Position numbers and translations under genes: made by a program
In this document: one piece after another, positions 8,350-14,901 of the stretch
Position numbering within the stretch: the stretch's first letter is position 1
How the letters are laid out: every line of letters starts with the position of its first letter
IMG/VR virus record: IMGVR_UViG_3300031951_000669
Coordinates: 1 to 34,185 of that record
Source: a virus
Reading direction: 5' to 3' (one strand)
DNA: 34,185 bases
The notes under the pieces: model-generated
Seen by the model: the letters and a program-made list of their open reading frames with translations, nothing else
Database searches by the model: none
Told to the model about the DNA's origin: nothing

Positions 8350-8622
8350 CTATCCCCTGCGGTATTCGATTGGACGCTCTAAAACTGGCCCATTGGCCAC
8401 GGCTCGGCGTTGGTTGCACGTGCGGACGATCGACTGCAACGCCATGGTTGCCCCTTGGCGGTCAAATCGTATTTGGTCCCCGCCGTCAAACTGCGTGTCG
8501 GGCGTGGTGGCTATAATTAGCAACGCGGATTGGGCCAACGTGCTGGCCGTGGCGTAGTTGCCCGACTCAAACGCGGCGATCGCCGCATCGGTTTTGGTTT
8601 GTAAATCTGCTAGCGTGGCCAT
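8350..8622 (-). CDS. gpW-like head-completion adaptor candidate (90 aa)
   Basis: A short helical protein whose C-terminal half (GGDQIRFDRQGATMALQSIV followed by an Arg-rich tail) resembles the layout of lambda gpW, where a small beta hairpin is followed by a helix and a basic tail. It sits directly upstream of the portal gene with a one-base gap, the same place gpW holds in lambda. RBS CGGGGGA precedes the ATG. The match is by pattern and position only, so this is a moderate call. Confidence 0.45.
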   Translation of the reverse strand: MATLADLQTKTDAAIAAFESGNYATASTLAQSALLIIATTPDTQFDGGDQIRFDRQGATMALQSIVRTCNQRRAVANGPVLERPIEYRRG

Positions 8623-8662
8623 GGTCCCCCGAGTTTATGGCCTTGGCCGTCGGTGTCCTAGC

Positions 8663-9919
8663 TTAGAACAAATCCAACTGGCGGCCACCTTGGGTAATGC
8701 GTCTGCGACTTTCTCGCACGCGTCGGCGTGCCTTGGCCATGTGTGCCCGGTCCAATTCGATACCGATAAACTTAAACCCGGCGGCCATTGCGGCAACGCC
8801 TGTGGTACCCGATCCGGCGAACGGATCCAATACCACGCCACCCGGTGGTGTGATTAAACGCACCAATTGCCGCATTACCTCAACGGGTTTAACCGTCGGG
8901 TGGTCGTTGGTATCGTCCAACCCTTTATCGCGTTCGGTGCGGGTCGGCTTGGGGCAATACAACACCCGCGCGGCTTCCTGCAACACTCGGCAAACCTCGG
9001 GGCTTTGATCGTGCCACACGTTGGTTGGCCAATTGCCCTGGGCATTGTTTGCAACACGCAATTGGTTTACGTGCAAACCGCCGGTGCCGTGCTGTAGCAC
9101 GTTTTCGGCCACGGTGCCGGTAAACGGTTTGCGGGCCAGTGTGATTGGCTCACACGCGGGTTTAATCGCGGTGTACCAACCGGCCCACGCTGCGGCCTGC
9201 GGTGTCAACGGCTCGGTTATCTCAATTTCTTTGTGCGTGGTAGTGCGTTTGTTTTGTGCGGCAATCGCCACGGGTCGGTCGGTTTTCAAATCGTGGGCTC
9301 GCCTGGTTCCTACGACCTTGCGGTTAGCTAGTTTTTTTGACTCAACGGAGCGTTTATCCGCTTCGGTTTCCACCCAATCGGGCACGTCGGCAAACAAATG
9401 GCGGCACAACTCTAAATGCTCTCGGGTCATTATCGCCGGTTGGCTTTTGGGGCTCACGTAGTGCCCGCCCATATTGGTGCCCGTGGCTCGGTCGATTTGG
9501 CTTGCTGTAACGCCCTGCGAACGCACCCACGCGGTAAACCGCAAACGGCGGGCACGCTGTGCGTGTTTTGCGTCCAACGCGTCGATCGCTTTGGAAATGT
9601 CTAGGGCTTTTGGAAAACCCGTAGCGTAAACCCACAAAATCAAATCGCGGATTTCAAACCCGGCATCCTCGATTGCTACGGCCATGCGGTGCTGCGTGCG
9701 GGTTCCTGCAAACGCAACCATGTGGCCCCCCGGTTTTAGAACGCGCAAACACTCGCGCCACACGTCCACGCCTGGCACGGCCTGGTCCCATTGTTTGCCC
9801 ATGAAACCCAACCCGTAGGGTGGATCCGTAACAATGGCGTCCACGCTGCCCGAGTCAAACCGTTTTAGTACCTGGGCACAATCGCCACGCAACAACCGAA
9901 ACGGTTTAGCGTTAAACAT
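8663..9919 (-). CDS. DNA methyltransferase, beta-class, N6-adenine or N4-cytosine (418 aa)
   Basis: Motif IV is DPPY (residues 32-35, within IVTDPPYGLGF) near the N-terminus, and the AdoMet-binding motif I, DPFAGSGTTG, is near residue 365. This IV-then-I order defines the beta class, and DPPY favours N6-adenine. The middle (about 110-270) would be the target-recognition region. No cognate restriction enzyme is visible nearby, so it is an orphan that could protect phage DNA or mark packaging/replication. The last five residues are QLDLF, a match to the bacterial sliding-clamp (DnaN) binding motif. I prefer the ATG at 9919, which overlaps the upstream stop by 8 bases, over a GTG at 9943 lacking an RBS. 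Confidence 0.85.
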   Translation of the reverse strand: MFNAKPFRLLRGDCAQVLKRFDSGSVDAIVTDPPYGLGFMGKQWDQAVPGVDVWRECLRVLKPGGHMVAFAGTRTQHRMAVAIEDAGFEIRDLILWVYATGFPKALDISKAIDALDAKHAQRARRLRFTAWVRSQGVTASQIDRATGTNMGGHYVSPKSQPAIMTREHLELCRHLFADVPDWVETEADKRSVESKKLANRKVVGTRRAHDLKTDRPVAIAAQNKRTTTHKEIEITEPLTPQAAAWAGWYTAIKPACEPITLARKPFTGTVAENVLQHGTGGLHVNQLRVANNAQGNWPTNVWHDQSPEVCRVLQEAARVLYCPKPTRTERDKGLDDTNDHPTVKPVEVMRQLVRLITPPGGVVLDPFAGSGTTGVAAMAAGFKFIGIELDRAHMAKARRRVRESRRRITQGGRQLDLF

Positions 9920-10187
9920 GGTCACCGACACGCCGCGCGGCACAAATCAAACACGCGGTGGTTTCGATTTTGTGCCCGCACCTGGGGCATTTAGTCGGCT
10001 GCTTGGTTCGTTTGACGTATGGCCCGCGTTTTGGTTTGTGTTTGGCTCGGCAATGCTTCACCGTGGCGAGGCTCACGTTGTACGTGTACGCCAATTGCTC
10101 TGCGGTCAAACTTGATTTGCCGATTACCTCGGCGGTTTTTTCGTCCACGCGTTTGGGGCTTAACTTAAACCGTTTTGTTTTAGGCAT
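9912..10187 (-). CDS. Small HTH - zinc-ribbon DNA-binding protein (91 aa)
   Basis: Residues 28-48 (LTAEQLAYTYNVSLATVKHC) form a helix-turn-helix. The C-terminus has a four-cysteine ribbon, CPRC (67-70) and CLIC (79-82), likely binding zinc, with a Lys/Arg-rich linker between. It overlaps the upstream coiled-coil gene by 8 bases and the downstream methyltransferase by 8 bases, so it is in the same operon. It may regulate late genes or guide another protein to DNA. A second protein at 25105-25392 has the same HTH-plus-ribbon design. Confidence 0.6.
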   Translation of the reverse strand: MPKTKRFKLSPKRVDEKTAEVIGKSSLTAEQLAYTYNVSLATVKHCRAKHKPKRGPYVKRTKQPTKCPRCGHKIETTACLICAARRVGDHV

Positions 10188-10905
10188 TGGGTTTAGTTCC
10201 TGTATCTAAAACACGTGCGAAACGAAAATACCAAGGCGGTGCGCTTTGGTTGTTTGTACGCGTGCAAACGTATGGGTTTGAATCGTCAATGATTTCCACT
10301 AAAAAATAGTCATACCAATTTTGGCCGTCTTTTGAGACTTCAACTGGAAATGGGCCTTGCATCAAATCTTCAACCGTTGGCGTGCGGTAGCTAATTCTCT
10401 CGGGTGGCGGTGCTGTTGGTTGCGGTTTTGCTTCGGTGTAGGAATCTATTTGGCCTAATTTGTTCAACTCGGCGCAAATTATCCGGCGTGCGTCTCTGTG
10501 CGCCTGCGTTTTATTGACCCACACTTCGCGGTCGCGTTCTAATTCCTGAACCGATGCCGTTAACCGCTGAACCTGTGCCGTTAAACGCAAACACTGGTCG
10601 TTTAATGTATTAGATTCGTCTATAAGTCGCGTTTTGTCCTTGTTTAACTCAACGTTCCAACTATCGGTTTTTTGCAACTCGGATATTTTCTCGGCTAGTT
10701 GTTTTTTTAGTTCTCTGTTTTCTGCGTAGAACGTTTCGTATCGGGTTCGCCAATGGATGGTGTTTTCGTTTGCAAGCAACGCCTGCTCACGTTGGCGGTT
10801 TATCTCGGCTTGTAATTCATCTATGTATTTACGCGTTTTGCCCTTGGGCCATAATGCTAAAACCTTTGCCCAAAACACACGGAACGCCAAAACCAAGTTT
10901 TTCAT
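10180..10905 (-). CDS. Membrane-associated coiled-coil protein (241 aa), function unknown
   Basis: The N-terminus (residues 3-20, LVLAFRVFWAKVLALW) is hydrophobic/amphipathic and probably membrane-associating. A long coiled coil runs from about 25 to 150 (ELKKQLAEKISELQK, heptad-like LTAQVQRLTASVQEL). A short globular domain closes the protein (about 165-241, GPFPVEVSKDGQNWYDYFLV, Trp/Tyr-rich). Its ATG overlaps the stop of the membrane-anchored HNH gene as ATGA, with GGAG about 8 bases upstream, which decides this start over a longer frame beginning at 10965. Coupling suggests it works with the HNH protein. I do not recognise the family. Confidence 0.65.
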   Translation of the reverse strand: MKNLVLAFRVFWAKVLALWPKGKTRKYIDELQAEINRQREQALLANENTIHWRTRYETFYAENRELKKQLAEKISELQKTDSWNVELNKDKTRLIDESNTLNDQCLRLTAQVQRLTASVQELERDREVWVNKTQAHRDARRIICAELNKLGQIDSYTEAKPQPTAPPPERISYRTPTVEDLMQGPFPVEVSKDGQNWYDYFLVEIIDDSNPYVCTRTNNQSAPPWYFRFARVLDTGTKPNA

Positions 10906-11336
10906 TTTTTTAACTCCAACAACATTTGGGCATCGCGGCGAACAAACGGGTTTGATTTTTTCCAATCGGGTTTTTGTGGTCCCCTCGGGCCGTCGGGGTC
11001 ATGCCCCACGAACCAATGGTGCCTTGCGCACAACGTTATGAAATTTGGCGGGTACAATTCCAACTCGGGGTGCGTGTGCACGGGTTTAATGTGGTGCACG
11101 TGTAGATCGGTCGCGGATCCGCACGCCGAACACGTCGGGTTATGTTTGACGAACTCGGCACGCACGGCGGGCCATTTACCGGACCTAGCACCAAAACCGC
11201 TATCGTCGGCCACGCTCTCGGCCTGTTGGTCGGCGGGCTTGGGTGGTATCGAATTGGCCCAGTGTTCAACGGCTGCGGCTGTGGCAAACACCACAAACAA
11301 CACCCCTACCAATTTCCATTCGCTGAATTTCGCCAT
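10902..11336 (-). CDS. HNH endonuclease with N-terminal membrane anchor (144 aa)
   Basis: Residues 9-24 (LVGVLFVVFATAAAVE) form one hydrophobic segment, either a signal anchor or a cleavable signal. After an acidic linker, residues 69-112 carry an HNH domain with zinc cysteines CSAC (69-72), the catalytic LHVHHIKP (H81/H82), N98 and LCARHH (C103, H106, H107). All key residues are present, so it should be an active metal-dependent nuclease. A membrane-tethered HNH enzyme is unusual for a phage, where HNH proteins normally act in the cytoplasm on cos DNA. RBS GAGGAA is in the upstream gene's end. Flanked by a 35-aa membrane peptide and a membrane coiled-coil protein. Confidence 0.8.
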   Translation of the reverse strand: MAKFSEWKLVGVLFVVFATAAAVEHWANSIPPKPADQQAESVADDSGFGARSGKWPAVRAEFVKHNPTCSACGSATDLHVHHIKPVHTHPELELYPPNFITLCARHHWFVGHDPDGPRGPQKPDWKKSNPFVRRDAQMLLELKK

Positions 11337-11338
11337 GG

Positions 11339-11446
11339 CTATTCCTCGATAGCTTCAACTAACCAACCGATTGCCAAAAAAACGCTCGTTGCAACTACCA
11401 CGCCCACAACGAACCCAACTACAACGCCACCAAAAAAACCGATCAT
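11339..11446 (-). CDS. Single-pass membrane micropeptide (35 aa)
   Basis: A 35-codon frame, ATG at 11446, TAG at 11341-11339. It reads MIGFFGGVVVGFVVGVVV and continues through ATSVFLAIGWLVE to an acidic end (EAIEE). Nearly the whole length is a glycine-zipper-like transmembrane helix. Its ATG overlaps the stop of the initiator gene (ATGA), and its last codons (GAGGAATAG) form the RBS of the HNH gene starting at 11336. This tight two-sided coupling makes it a real gene. Function unknown; it may partner with the HNH anchor. Confidence 0.65.
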   Translation of the reverse strand: MIGFFGGVVVGFVVGVVVATSVFLAIGWLVEAIEE

Positions 11447-12396
11447 GCTTGCACCTGTTCCTGACGTTCTAAAACTGCGTTGGCCATGGCGTCGGCCTGG
11501 CCGTCGGTAATTGTTTTCCCGCGTCGGCGGGCGTCCAAAACGATTTGGCCGCGTATGGCTTCAAACGCTTGTTGGCGTTTCATGCGATCCAACGCCACGG
11601 CTCGGCGTTGCTCGGTTTGTGGGTTGGGCAACTCAACGCACCACGCGCCGTTGCGGATCCGGTCAACCAATGCCCCTGCGCCGTCGAATAACGCACGGTG
11701 TTGGGTGAACTGCCCGAGTATGGCCAACACGTCGGCGGGGCTGTATCCGGCATCCTTGGCGGCCAAAATCGCCGCCTGGGTCCGAGTCACCCCGGCACCC
11801 TCGAGCGCTGCGGCTACTTCCCGCCATGGGTCCGGCTGTTGGTGTTGATTTTTTACAACTTCCACCGCCGCCTCTCGGGGTGGCGGATTTACGGATTTAA
11901 CGGATAAATCGGAAATATAGTATGGCCGTTTCGCGCCGGGTCCGGCGCCGGGGCAAGCGCCGGGGCCAACGTCGGGTCCGGCGCCGGGTCCGGCGCCGGG
12001 GGGGGTGGCCAGTGATTGAACCACCCGCATTTGTAGCTCCACCACCACGCCAACAACTGCCCCCCGATCATCGACCAACAGTTCCGTTTGCACCACGCCC
12101 GCCGTGCGCAACCGGCGAACGGCTCGGCCTACGCTTTCGGCGTTGCACCCGCAACGCTCGGCCAGTTCCGCCCACGTGCCACTCCAACGCAATCCCGTTA
12201 AACCCTTGGCGCGGTGGCTCGGGCTGTCCACAAACACCGCCAACGTACCGGCCACGCGGTGTAAAACCTCACCGGGCCGCGCACCGAGTTTGACGGCTGC
12301 GGCTTCACACGCTCGGGCACGCTCTGCCCTAATTCGCGTTTCGGCGGCCCGTTCGACCTCGGCGGATTCCCCCCAATCAAACCGCAATTGTTCCAT
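11443..12396 (-). CDS. Replication-initiator candidate with winged helix and intragenic origin (317 aa)
   Basis: Residues about 70-125 (SGTWAELAERCGCNAESVGR, RRLRTAGVVQTELLV) form a winged-helix DNA-binding domain. Residues 131-156 are a flexible Pro-Gly-Ala linker encoded by 12-bp tandem repeats, followed by a segment encoded by AT-rich 9-mers. The C-terminal half (185-317, YSPADVLAILGQF, LVDRIRNGAW) is helical and resembles helicase-loader-type domains of phage replication proteins. The layout parallels lambda gpO: initiator with origin repeats in the linker-coding part. Start chosen at 12396 because GGAGG lies 7 bases before this ATG; the longer open frame upstream overlaps another gene. 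The N-terminus QLRFDW may be a degenerate clamp-type motif. Confidence 0.6.
   Translation of the reverse strand: MEQLRFDWGESAEVERAAETRIRAERARACEAAAVKLGARPGEVLHRVAGTLAVFVDSPSHRAKGLTGLRWSGTWAELAERCGCNAESVGRAVRRLRTAGVVQTELLVDDRGAVVGVVVELQMRVVQSLATPPGAGPGAGPDVGPGACPGAGPGAKRPYYISDLSVKSVNPPPREAAVEVVKNQHQQPDPWREVAAALEGAGVTRTQAAILAAKDAGYSPADVLAILGQFTQHRALFDGAGALVDRIRNGAWCVELPNPQTEQRRAVALDRMKRQQAFEAIRGQIVLDARRRGKTITDGQADAMANAVLERQEQVQA
11884..12004. other. Candidate replication origin: AT-rich 9-mers next to 12-bp iterons
   Basis: Four near-identical 8-9 base units beginning CGGA (CGGATTTA, CGGATTTAA, CGGATAAAT, CGGAAATAT) occupy 11884-11918, the most AT-rich stretch in this gene. Fourteen bases on, six tandem 12-bp units of the type GCGCCGGGTCCG fill 11933-12004 (the fourth unit diverged). 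An easily melted repeat block beside initiator-binding iterons is the standard layout of an origin, and it lies inside the gene of the probable initiator. The alternative is that the repeats only encode a Pro-Gly linker. Confidence 0.5.
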
Positions 12397-12398
12397 GG

Positions 12399-12608
12399 CT
12401 ATTCCTCCACCCTCGAACAATAAACCAACACGAACCGTTGAAACCCTAATTGCTCCACGCGTTGGCGAACGCGTGCCTCGGCCATTGGCGTTGTTACCAC
12501 GTACCACGGCCCGTTGTCTTGGCGAACAAACCGCAACGGTGCCCCGTTGGTGTGTAGCCCCGTGGTTTGTTCCGGGTGCGTGTACTGGGTTTCCTTTATT
12601 TCGATCAT
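12399..12608 (-). CDS. Small early protein (69 aa), function unknown
   Basis: Begins MIEIKETQYTHPEQTTG. Beta-strand-rich with a central RFVRQDNGPWYVVTTPMAEA segment. The ATG at 12608 has GGAGGG upstream (its 3' end 4 bases before ATG); a possible earlier in-frame ATG at 12620 would place the start before this RBS and is rejected. The end (GAGGAATAG) provides the RBS for the initiator gene. No known family recognised; no cysteine cluster or membrane segment. Confidence 0.55.
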   Translation of the reverse strand: MIEIKETQYTHPEQTTGLHTNGAPLRFVRQDNGPWYVVTTPMAEARVRQRVEQLGFQRFVLVYCSRVEE

Positions 12609-12688
12609 GGCACCCTCCAACGGCCTGTCGTATTAAAACCACCGGGCAGGATTTCTACCTGCTTGCGTAAAACCGGGTGTTGAACCAT
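12605..12688 (-). CDS. Possible 27-aa micropeptide
   Basis: ATG at 12688, stop TGA overlapping the next gene's start as ATGA. The peptide (MVQHPVLRKQVEILPGGFNT and seven more residues) is hydrophilic. Coupled ATGA junctions are common in this genome, which is the main support. The RBS is poor. The rest of the space between 12609 and 12734 holds nothing else I can support. Confidence 0.3.
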   Translation of the reverse strand: MVQHPVLRKQVEILPGGFNTTGRWRVP

Positions 12689-12734
12689 TGCCACCCATTC
12701 GCGTGGTTACCGCCACGCCCGCCGGTTGTGTGTG

Positions 12735-13067
12735 TTATCGTTTTTCCATTTGCTTCAAATAATCGCCAACGGTGTTATTAACAACCTCGGGCATGTAAAC
12801 GCGCTCGATGGTCGCCACACAAATAAATTGATTTCCAACCAAAACGTATTTTTTAACGAAATCCAATAAATGCTCGGCGTTGTCCCATGTTTCCAAGCTG
12901 TATACACAACCCATGAATTTGCGACCCGGAAACGCTTCTCGTATTCGGTCGGCAATCCACGCCAACGCGGTGGCTCGATCGTTAAACCCATAGCAACCTT
13001 TAGCGGGCAAGTTTGGCCAGTTAAACAACTCCCAACACACAACCGCGGTGAATTTCATCTCGGGCAT
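12735..13067 (-). CDS. Early protein (110 aa), function unknown
   Basis: Begins MPEMKFTAVVCWELFNWPNL. Alpha/beta composition with aromatic residues and several cysteines that do not form a clear zinc motif. The start at 13067 follows AAGGA at a spacing of 8 and lies 2 bases after the TAA of the 57-aa gene; a longer in-frame reading to 13193 would run over that gene. No recognised domain. It is in the early operon between the DUF1064 nuclease and the initiator, so a role in replication or host takeover is possible but not shown. Confidence 0.55.
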   Translation of the reverse strand: MPEMKFTAVVCWELFNWPNLPAKGCYGFNDRATALAWIADRIREAFPGRKFMGCVYSLETWDNAEHLLDFVKKYVLVGNQFICVATIERVYMPEVVNNTVGDYLKQMEKR

Positions 13068-13069
13068 GT

Positions 13070-13243
13070 TTAGTTTCCTTCCGTGCGAAACTTCCGCGTT
13101 CCGTTTTCGTAGGTGGCCAAATCCGATTTGGGCACCCAAACACCATCGCGGGCCTGTGTGTACCCAAACAAATGGGCGTATTTTTCGATCCATCCCGCGT
13201 CAATTTCGACCCTGCGGCGCTCAAACGTCATGGCAACGGCCAT
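13070..13243 (-). CDS. Small early protein (57 aa)
   Basis: ATG at 13243, TAA at 13072-13070. It begins MAVAMTFERRRVEIDAGWIE and ends in a basic tail (GTRKFRTEGN). The start overlaps the preceding gene's stop by one base (TAATG), and the next gene begins two bases after this stop. The charge pattern and packing support a real gene even though it is short. It fills a stretch (13070-13243) that would otherwise look non-coding. Function unknown. Confidence 0.6.
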   Translation of the reverse strand: MAVAMTFERRRVEIDAGWIEKYAHLFGYTQARDGVWVPKSDLATYENGTRKFRTEGN

Positions 13244-13605
13244 TATCTGGTTTCCTTAATTTCGATTTGGTGTTGTGCGGACATCAATTTTTTCTTGGCC
13301 TTGTACTCGGGGGTCTTGTAGCCTTTAACATCCTCAACGATGGTTTGGCCGTTTTCTGTGTAAACGAAATCGGCCACGTAGTGCACCACCTGAACCAACC
13401 GATAACGCACCTGAGTTTGTAGCCCTTCGATTTTTCCGGCTTGCTCCAATAGCTTTAGTTCGCTGTAGCGGCGGGCTTCGCGCTTGCTTGCAAACCGTTT
13501 ACCGTCCACGGTGGTTGGCTTGGCCCCGTATTTGTGCCCCTTACCCGTTAGGGCCTTAACCAACGCCCGCGTGTTGGTCGTTGGTCGGCGTGCACGCTTG
13601 GCCAT
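13243..13605 (-). CDS. DUF1064-family putative nuclease (120 aa)
   Basis: The DUF1064 pattern is clear: KYGAKPTTVDGKRFASKREA at 24-43, a Tyr-rich strand (VHYVADFVYTENGQ) and IVEDVKGYKTPEYKAKKKLM. The spaced Asp (YVADF), Glu-Asp (VEDVK) and Lys fit a PD-(D/E)XK-type active site. Proteins of this family are predicted endonucleases common in phage early regions, possibly for recombination or junction resolution. The basic N-terminus (MAKRARRPTT) would bind DNA. The family's biochemical role is still predicted rather than proven. Confidence 0.75.
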   Translation of the reverse strand: MAKRARRPTTNTRALVKALTGKGHKYGAKPTTVDGKRFASKREARRYSELKLLEQAGKIEGLQTQVRYRLVQVVHYVADFVYTENGQTIVEDVKGYKTPEYKAKKKLMSAQHQIEIKETR

Positions 13606-13608
13606 GGC

Positions 13609-14151
13609 TTACTCCCCTCGTTCGCTGCGGTGTAGGCTTTCAAAATACAAACGCACCATTTCGTCGATGGTTACGTGGCTTTCTTCGTCACGGATAAACG
13701 CGGCGGCCATATCGCCAACGTCGGTTGGGTCCGCGGCACCCTCGAGCGCTACGGCAACCTCTTGGATTAACCGCCGTTGTTTGTCCCTCAATACCTGGGC
13801 CTCTTTGGCGATCTTGCGCAACCCCCGCCGCAAATTGCGGGCGCGTTCCTGCTTGGCCGGTTCGGCCAGTTGCTCGACGGGCCTGTATTGGCGATCCAAC
13901 CGCACAAACTGCAACAACCCGGCGGTTAAATTGGTGTAGCGTTGCACCTTACCGGTAAACACCGGCGCACAATCTCCACGCCCTTGGCTCGGGTCAACCT
14001 CGGCCAGTACCAACACGTCGCGGATTAGTTCGCGTACTTGCCAAACCGTCGCGCGGGTTTGGTCACCTGTAAGGTGCACGCCGTAAAATTGGCCAACCTG
14101 TAGCGGCTCGTCAAATTGGTCGACCATGTAGTTGCGCAAATTTCTACCCAC
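13609..14151 (-). CDS. Early protein with basic coiled-coil segment (180 aa), function unknown
   Basis: The GTG at 14151 is favoured over the ATG at 14127 because GGAGG lies 7 bases before it. The N-terminal half includes QFYGVHLTGDQTRATVWQVR. Residues about 100-135 are very basic and helical (AEPAKQERARNLRRGLRKIA and on), suggesting nucleic-acid binding or a coiled coil. The end is acidic-helical (IDEMVRLYFESLHRSERGE). It starts just downstream of the hairpin at 14181-14215, so its mRNA level may be attenuated. No known family recognised. Confidence 0.6.
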   Translation of the reverse strand: MGRNLRNYMVDQFDEPLQVGQFYGVHLTGDQTRATVWQVRELIRDVLVLAEVDPSQGRGDCAPVFTGKVQRYTNLTAGLLQFVRLDRQYRPVEQLAEPAKQERARNLRRGLRKIAKEAQVLRDKQRRLIQEVAVALEGAADPTDVGDMAAAFIRDEESHVTIDEMVRLYFESLHRSERGE

Positions 14152-14180
14152 AATAACGCCTCCAAATTGGGATAAACAAA

Positions 14181-14215
14181 CACGCCCCGGTTTGGAACAA
14201 CCGCGCCGGGGCGTG
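14181..14215 (-). terminator. GC-rich hairpin, probable early attenuator
   Basis: A perfect 10-bp stem (CACGCCCCGG / CCGGGGCGTG) with a 15-base loop. On the minus strand it is followed by TTTGTTTATC. It lies after the first two early genes and before the 180-aa gene, where an antitermination-controlled stop would separate immediate-early from delayed-early genes. A leaky terminator is the simplest reading. Confidence 0.55.
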
Positions 14216-14226
14216 CCCGTTGTGAA

Positions 14227-14523
14227 TCAAAACAACTCCAACTGCACCGGTTTGTCCCGGTGCTTCAAACAAACAACCGTGGCCGTTTTTCCGTGCGGGG
14301 TTTGCCGTGTTTCCTCCGTCGAAAACACCCAACCGTCGGCCTCTAATTCCTTCACACGCCCACAAACCGAACTCAATGGCATTGCCAACTCGGCGGCGAT
14401 TTCGTGCCGCGTGCACCCTTTAGCGTGGCGCTCGAGTAGTTCGCAAATTCGGCGTTTAACGGTTGGTAGATTTTCCAACGCGTAAAACGTTTCGTTTCGG
14501 TTTGTTTCGCTGTGGACGCTCAT
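14227..14523 (-). CDS. Winged-helix regulator with C-terminal clamp motif (98 aa)
   Basis: Residues about 20-75 (VKRRICELLERHAKGCTRHE, AAELAMPLSSVCGRVKELEA, DGWVF) form a MarR/ArsR-like winged helix with the wing at FSTEETRQTPHG. The final five residues are QLELF, a good match to the sliding-clamp binding motif, which is unexpected in a small regulator. It is second in the early operon (ATGA overlap with the first gene; G-rich RBS), so it could be an early regulator or a host-replication modulator. The start at 14523 is chosen from the RBS and overlap. It is one candidate for the factor acting at the TTGCAA palindrome, without direct evidence. Confidence 0.65.
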   Translation of the reverse strand: MSVHSETNRNETFYALENLPTVKRRICELLERHAKGCTRHEIAAELAMPLSSVCGRVKELEADGWVFSTEETRQTPHGKTATVVCLKHRDKPVQLELF

Positions 14524-14732
14524 GTTGCCCCCCTGGGCGTACTTGCAACACGGCCCGGTTTGCGTGGACGCCCTAGCGGTTTGCGTGCTGGCTTGCGTGG
14601 CAAACACAACCCGAGTTTTTCCGCGTCGGCCCACGTCATTTCACCGTCTAAAATTCGACGGCGTAAACGGTGGTAGTCGGCTGCGGTTAAACCGCGTGAA
14701 ATCGTTTGGTTGCGTTTGTTGTTGCGTGCCAT
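14520..14732 (-). CDS. First early gene, small basic protein (70 aa)
   Basis: Begins MARNNKRNQTISRGLTAADY; the C-terminal third is very basic with AT-hook-like PGRP-type repeats (LGRPRKPGRV). The middle (DYHRLRRRILDGEMTWADAE) is helical. It probably binds nucleic acid non-specifically. The ATG is about 9 bases after a -10 element, so the mRNA may be nearly leaderless; no RBS is visible. A second in-frame ATG at 14759 lies inside the operator/promoter and is rejected. It overlaps the next gene as ATGA. Confidence 0.55.
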   Translation of the reverse strand: MARNNKRNQTISRGLTAADYHRLRRRILDGEMTWADAEKLGLCLPRKPARKPLGRPRKPGRVASTPRGAT

Positions 14733-14740
14733 GATTACCA

Positions 14741-14770
14741 ATTTTACGCGTTTTTGCAAAAACGCAACAA
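14741..14770 (-). promoter_or_regulatory. Candidate early minus-strand promoter
   Basis: On the minus strand TTGTTG (14770-14765) and TAAAAT (14746-14741) are separated by 18 bases. The -10 is good (5/6), the -35 weak (3/6). Transcription would begin within a few bases of the ATG at 14732. The spacer is occupied by the palindrome at 14748-14765. Confidence 0.5.
14748..14765. promoter_or_regulatory. Operator-like perfect palindrome
   Basis: GCGTTTTTGCAAAAACGC is an 18-bp perfect palindrome centred in the early promoter spacer, where a bound dimeric repressor would block RNA polymerase. A 16/18 match lies at 17529-17546. The cognate repressor is not identified. Confidence 0.6.
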
Positions 14771-14853
14771 ACCGGTGGCGGTTTTGTTAAACCGTTCTAC
14801 TGTGCCGGTTTTCTAACCCGTTATTTGGTAAACGCTTACGGCTTGCAAAAATC

Positions 14854-14881
14854 TTGCAAAATTCTTTCGGGGTGTTACACT
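14854..14881 (+). promoter_or_regulatory. Candidate plus-strand (lysogeny) promoter with TTGCAAAA direct repeats
   Basis: TTGCAA (14854-14859) and TACACT (14876-14881) are spaced by 16 bases. TTGCAAAA occurs twice, at 14843 and 14854, 11 bases apart (one helical turn), and matches a half-site of the 14748 palindrome, so the same regulator may act on both promoters. TTGCAA is a frequent word in this genome, so the half-sites alone are weak evidence. Confidence 0.4.
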
Positions 14882-14901
14882 TTGCGACGGAGGGTTTGAT
14901 A

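Noticed and set aside
8663-9919. Methyltransferase as half of a restriction-modification system
   Set aside because: No restriction endonuclease gene is adjacent; the nearest nucleases (HNH, DUF1064) belong to other gene groups.
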